Part shown: positions 6,148 through 8,980 of the stretch, piece after piece
Layout: each line of letters starts with the position of its first letter
Position numbering within the stretch: position 1 is the first letter of the stretch
Origin: JANNVK01 sp031414415
Lineage (GTDB): Bacteria; Acidobacteriota; Blastocatellia; Pyrinomonadales; Pyrinomonadaceae
Length of the DNA stretch: 8,980 bases
Assembly: GCA_031414415.1 (NCBI GenBank)
Contig: JANNVK010000041.1
Coordinates: forward strand, 1-8,980
Reading direction: 5' to 3'
Program-made: the position numbers and the translations under genes
The notes under the pieces: generated by a model
The model's database searches: none
What the model was told of the DNA's origin: nothing
What the model saw: the letters and a program-made list of their open reading frames with translations, nothing else

Positions 6148-6683
6148 TGAGTATTGAACTTATCGCACGTCGTTACGCAACCGCTCTGGCAGATTCTGTC
6201 GGCAGCAATTATCAAACTGTTCAAGCCGAACTCAATTCTTTTAACGCAATTATCGACGAGAATTCGAATTTATCAGGTCTTTTTTCGAACCCAGCATTTG
6301 CTCAAACTGACAAATCAAATGTTCTAAACACATTAATCGAAAAAACGAAACCGACTAATCAAACCGCAAATTTTCTCCGAATATTATTAGAAAACGGACG
6401 TTTAAACGATCTCAACGCAATCAATAAAACTTTCGTTAGCGTGTTAGAAGAACGCTCCGGAATGGTTGCGGCGAACGTGACTTCTGCACGAGAATTAACT
6501 GCAAGCGAACAAAGCGATTTAGCCAAAAATCTTGAGCAAATGTCAGGCAAGAAAGTTACTCTAAAATTTGATATTGACAAAGAAATCATCGGCGGAATCG
6601 TCACGAGAATTGGTTCTACCGTTTATGATAGTTCGGTGAAAACTCAGCTCGAAAATTTGAAAGCGGAATTGGTTAATGGCTAA
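6147..6683 (+). CDS. atpH: ATP synthase F1 subunit delta
   Basis: This is the delta (OSCP-type) subunit, which joins the top of the F1 head to the b stalk. At 178 residues it has normal family length. The N-terminal helical domain begins IARRYATALADSV (6-18), the usual opening of delta subunits. The C-terminal signature is DIDKEIIGGIVTRIGSTVYD (142-161) followed by SSVKTQLENLKAEL, matching the family pattern of a Gly-Gly, an Ile-Gly and a final amphipathic helix. The ATG overlaps the stop of the b gene by one base and has a strong ribosome binding site. In most operons atpA follows directly; here two unrelated genes come first. Confidence 0.95.
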   Translation: MSIELIARRYATALADSVGSNYQTVQAELNSFNAIIDENSNLSGLFSNPAFAQTDKSNVLNTLIEKTKPTNQTANFLRILLENGRLNDLNAINKTFVSVLEERSGMVAANVTSARELTASEQSDLAKNLEQMSGKKVTLKFDIDKEIIGGIVTRIGSTVYDSSVKTQLENLKAELVNG

Positions 6684-6704
6684 ATATAAGTAAATGCCAA
6701 GTTT

Positions 6705-7136
6705 ATGAGCAAAATTTGGCGAGTGATATTTGATACAAATGTTTTGGTTGCAGCGTTGAAGTCGAAAAATGGTGCATCGTTTCAGCTGCTTTCAATGTTA
6801 AAATTGAAAAAGTTTGAAATTGCACTTTCACTTCCATTATATATGGAGTATCGAGACGTTTTGATGCGTTCGCATATTAAACCCGAATCCATTTCTAATA
6901 TTGAAGTGCAAGATTTTATCGATGAAGTTCTTAAATACGCTGACACGTATAACATTTATTTTCTTCTTAGACCTTGGTTAAAAGATGAAAAAGACGACAT
7001 GGTTTTGGAAGCTGCTGTTTCTTCTGGAGCTGATTTTATTGTCACTTTCAATTTGAAAGATTTTGATAATATTGAATTATTTGGAATTGAAGCAATTACG
7101 CCAAAACTCTTTTTGGAAATGGTAAAAACTTTATGA
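6705..7136 (+). CDS. PIN-domain putative toxin (COG1569 / TIGR00305-like)
   Basis: The 143-residue protein is a PIN-fold ribonuclease, probably the toxin of a type II toxin-antitoxin pair that cleaves RNA when freed from its antitoxin. Seen features: the N-terminal strand VIFDTNVLVAAL (7-18) with acidic D10, YMEYRDVL (46-53) with E48, KDEKDDMVLEAA (93-104) with D97/D98, and ADFIVTFNLKDF (109-120) with T114, N116 and D119. These match the order of the PIN metal-binding acidic residues, so it looks active. It starts 21 nt after atpH and overlaps the next gene by 4 nt (ATGA). By hand count its GC is about 32%, clearly lower than atpA, which fits acquisition by transfer. The RNA target cannot be told from sequence. 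Confidence 0.85.
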   Translation: MSKIWRVIFDTNVLVAALKSKNGASFQLLSMLKLKKFEIALSLPLYMEYRDVLMRSHIKPESISNIEVQDFIDEVLKYADTYNIYFLLRPWLKDEKDDMVLEAAVSSGADFIVTFNLKDFDNIELFGIEAITPKLFLEMVKTL

Positions 7137-7378
7137 ACACAATTACTTTAGAGTTGCCAAGTTTATTACAAGAAAGAATTGAGTTAATTGCACAGCAACA
7201 AGGCATTTCGGTTAATGATTTTTTGGTTAAATCGGCGGATAAAATGTCGCAAATAGAAATTTTAAATCAGATAAAACGACAAGCTGCCCAACGCAACACT
7301 TTAGATGGTTTTGAAAAAGTAATGAATGCGGTTCCTGACGTTGAACCTGAAAACCCAGATGACAGAATAGATTTTTAA
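7133..7378 (+). CDS. Putative antitoxin partner of the PIN toxin
   Basis: The 81-residue protein overlaps the PIN gene by 4 nt (ATGA), so the two are probably made in a coupled way. Residues 1-38 (ITLELPSLLQERIELIAQQQ, then GISVNDFLVKSADKM) look like a ribbon-helix-helix DNA-binding region: a beta strand followed by two helices. The middle is a charged helix. The tail VPDVEPENPDDRIDF (67-81) is acidic and Pro-rich, as in antitoxin segments that wrap a toxin. The exact family was not recognised; size, position and layout support the call. Toxin-first order is the reverse of most type II pairs. The stop is only 15 nt before atpA, and GC is about one third, like the toxin. Confidence 0.7.
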   Translation: MNTITLELPSLLQERIELIAQQQGISVNDFLVKSADKMSQIEILNQIKRQAAQRNTLDGFEKVMNAVPDVEPENPDDRIDF

Positions 7379-7380
7379 AG

Positions 7381-7394
7381 TATTTATATAAATA
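7381..7394. promoter_or_regulatory. 14-bp perfect palindrome at atpA start
   Basis: TATTTATATAAATA is a perfect palindrome filling most of the 15-nt gap between the antitoxin gene and atpA; its last base is the A of the atpA ATG. It could be an operator (for example for the antitoxin), part of an AT-rich ribosome entry region, or chance. It replaces any Shine-Dalgarno sequence for atpA. Confidence 0.3.
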
Positions 7395-8929
7395 TGGAAC
7401 AGATAAAAGCAAACGAAATTAACGAAATTATTCGTAAACAGATTGAAAATTTCGATTCCGGAATGACAGTTTCGGAAGTCGGAACGGTTATCAAGGTCGG
7501 AGACGGAATTGCCCAAATCCACGGACTTGAAAAAGTCATGGCTGGCGAACTTCTAGAATTCCCACATGGCGTTCGCGGACTCGCACTTAACCTAGAAGAA
7601 GACAAAGTTGGAGCCGTGCTTTTCGGCGACTCGCAAAAGATTAAAGAAGGCGATGAAGTAAAACGCACCAAGCGGATTATGAGCGTTCCAGTTGGCGATG
7701 CGATGATCGGACGAGTTGTTGACGCACTCGGAAATGCGATTGACGGTAAAGGCGACATCATCACTGACACTTACAATCCTGTCGAAAAAATTGCTCCGGG
7801 AATTATTGATCGTCAACCTGTGAAAGAGCCGCTTCAAACCGGTTTGAAAGCTATTGACGCGATGGTTCCAATTGGTCGCGGACAGCGTGAGCTTATCATT
7901 GGTGATCGCCAAACTGGTAAAACTGCGGTCGCGATTGACACTATTATCAACCAAAAAGGTAAAGACGTAATTTGTATTTATGTCGCGATTGGTCAAAAAG
8001 CCTCGACTGTTGCCCAAGTTGTGCAAAAATTGACTGATTTTGGTGCGATGGATTACACGATTGTTGTGACCGCAACAGCTTCTGATCCAGCCGCGATGCA
8101 ATTTTTGGCTCCATATTCTGGCGTTGCGATTGGCGAATATTTCCGCGATAACGGCAGACACGCTTTGACAATTTACGATGATTTGTCGAAACAAGCTGCG
8201 GCTTATCGTGAAATTTCGTTGCTGCTGCGTCGTCCTCCAGGTCGTGAAGCATATCCGGGCGACGTATTTTATCTTCACTCGAGACTTCTCGAACGTGCGG
8301 CGAAAATGTCGGACGCTCGCGGTGGCGGAAGTTTAACTTCCCTGCCGATTATCGAAACACAAGCTGGCGATATTTCAGCTTACATTCCAACAAACGTAAT
8401 TTCGATTACCGACGGACAAATTTTCCTTGAATCAGATTTGTTTAACTCAGGCGTTCGTCCGGCGATTAACGTCGGAAACTCGGTTTCGCGTGTGGGTGGT
8501 GCGGCTCAAATTAAAGCAATGAAACAAGTTGCGGGAACTTTGCGGATTGACTTGGCTCAATTCCGTGAGCTTGCGGCTTTCGCCCAATTCGGTTCTGATC
8601 TTGACAAATCGACACAAAATCAACTCGAACGCGGAAAACGTTTGACCGAAGTTTTGAAACAAGGTCAATATATGCCGATGGAAGTTGAGAAACAGGTTTT
8701 CATCATTTGGACGGTTTCAAACGGTCACGCTGACGACATTGATGTTTCAGATTTGAAACGATTTGAAGATGAATTGTTCAAATTCGTTGAAAATTCGCAT
8801 CCGACAATTTTTGATACGCTTCGTACGAAAAAATCAATCGATGATGATTTGAAAGCAACGATGAAAGAAGCAATTGAGGATTTCAAAGCAAGTCGGTGGA
8901 GTGAAAAAGTAAATTCGGCAGGAGCTTAA
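7394..8929 (+). CDS. atpA: ATP synthase F1 subunit alpha
   Basis: This is the non-catalytic nucleotide-binding subunit of the F1 head, alternating with beta. The 511 residues are full length for the family. An N-terminal delta-binding helix (about 1-25) is followed by the beta-barrel (about 26-95, VGTVIKVGDGIAQIHGL). The nucleotide-binding domain has Walker A GDRQTGKT (170-177) and Walker B ALTIYDD (257-263), and includes RRPPGREAYPGDVFYLHSRL (279-298). SVSRVGGAAQ (363-372) carries the conserved arginine R366 that reaches the catalytic site of beta. A helical C-terminal domain follows. No substitutions in key residues were seen. The start has no Shine-Dalgarno sequence. It is probably co-transcribed with the genes before it; gamma and beta would be expected next but the window ends. 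Confidence 0.98.
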   Translation: MEQIKANEINEIIRKQIENFDSGMTVSEVGTVIKVGDGIAQIHGLEKVMAGELLEFPHGVRGLALNLEEDKVGAVLFGDSQKIKEGDEVKRTKRIMSVPVGDAMIGRVVDALGNAIDGKGDIITDTYNPVEKIAPGIIDRQPVKEPLQTGLKAIDAMVPIGRGQRELIIGDRQTGKTAVAIDTIINQKGKDVICIYVAIGQKASTVAQVVQKLTDFGAMDYTIVVTATASDPAAMQFLAPYSGVAIGEYFRDNGRHALTIYDDLSKQAAAYREISLLLRRPPGREAYPGDVFYLHSRLLERAAKMSDARGGGSLTSLPIIETQAGDISAYIPTNVISITDGQIFLESDLFNSGVRPAINVGNSVSRVGGAAQIKAMKQVAGTLRIDLAQFRELAAFAQFGSDLDKSTQNQLERGKRLTEVLKQGQYMPMEVEKQVFIIWTVSNGHADDIDVSDLKRFEDELFKFVENSHPTIFDTLRTKKSIDDDLKATMKEAIEDFKASRWSEKVNSAGA

Positions 8930-8934
8930 GATAA

Positions 8935-8962
8935 TTGTTAATTGTTAATGATTAATTGTGAA
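8935..8962. repeat. Heptamer tandem repeat after atpA (4 units)
   Basis: TTGTTAA, TTGTTAA, TGATTAA and TTGTGAA run in phase from 6 nt after the atpA stop. On the minus strand this begins TTCACAA, TTAATCA. The first is identical to a unit of the tract in the CRISPR array, and the second differs by one base from its TTCATCA unit. No gene start is visible between here and the window end. Confidence 0.75.
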
Positions 8963-8980
8963 TTTTGTATTCGTTTTTAA

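Noticed and set aside
7592..8278. 228-codon minus-strand frame opposite atpA
   Set aside because: It lies fully antisense to the highly conserved alpha subunit and is a typical shadow frame of a codon-biased gene.

Overview
The window looks like a chromosomal piece of a moderately AT-rich Gram-negative bacterium. The best guess is Acidobacteriota (Blastocatellia-like). This is inference from three things: a secreted FecR/DUF6600-type protein, paired b' and b ATP synthase genes, and intergenic heptamer repeats. No rRNA or other firm phylogenetic marker is present, and no tRNA or insertion sequence was recognised.

Left part (1-1207): the trailer end of a CRISPR array with 37-nt repeats ending in ATTGAAAC. 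It is cut by the window edge and no cas genes are in view. Its last 'spacer' is abnormal: 98 nt made almost entirely of 13 tandem heptamers (TTCAYAA-like). After a 180-nt gap without a gene comes folK (minus strand, folate synthesis).

Middle part (1208-5038): divergent from folK is a Schlafen AlbA_2 / COG2865-type protein of unknown role. It converges, across a 61-bp palindrome that probably terminates both transcripts, on a large minus-strand gene. That gene encodes an exported protein with a FecR-like domain, a Trp/Tyr-rich DUF6600-like domain and a long PREQ-repeat tail. A 271-bp divergent intergenic region follows, with candidate promoters and a pair of 12-nt direct repeats.

Right part (5039-8980): the start of an F-type ATP synthase operon on the plus strand, in the order b' - b - delta - [PIN toxin - antitoxin] - alpha. 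The a and c subunit genes are not upstream; gamma, beta and epsilon would lie beyond the window if present. The striking point is a low-GC PIN-family toxin-antitoxin pair placed in tight operon spacing between atpH and atpA.

Three heptamer-periodic tracts (in the CRISPR array, between b' and b, and after atpA) appear to be a dispersed repeat type of this genome. They link the odd CRISPR spacer to the ATP synthase locus.
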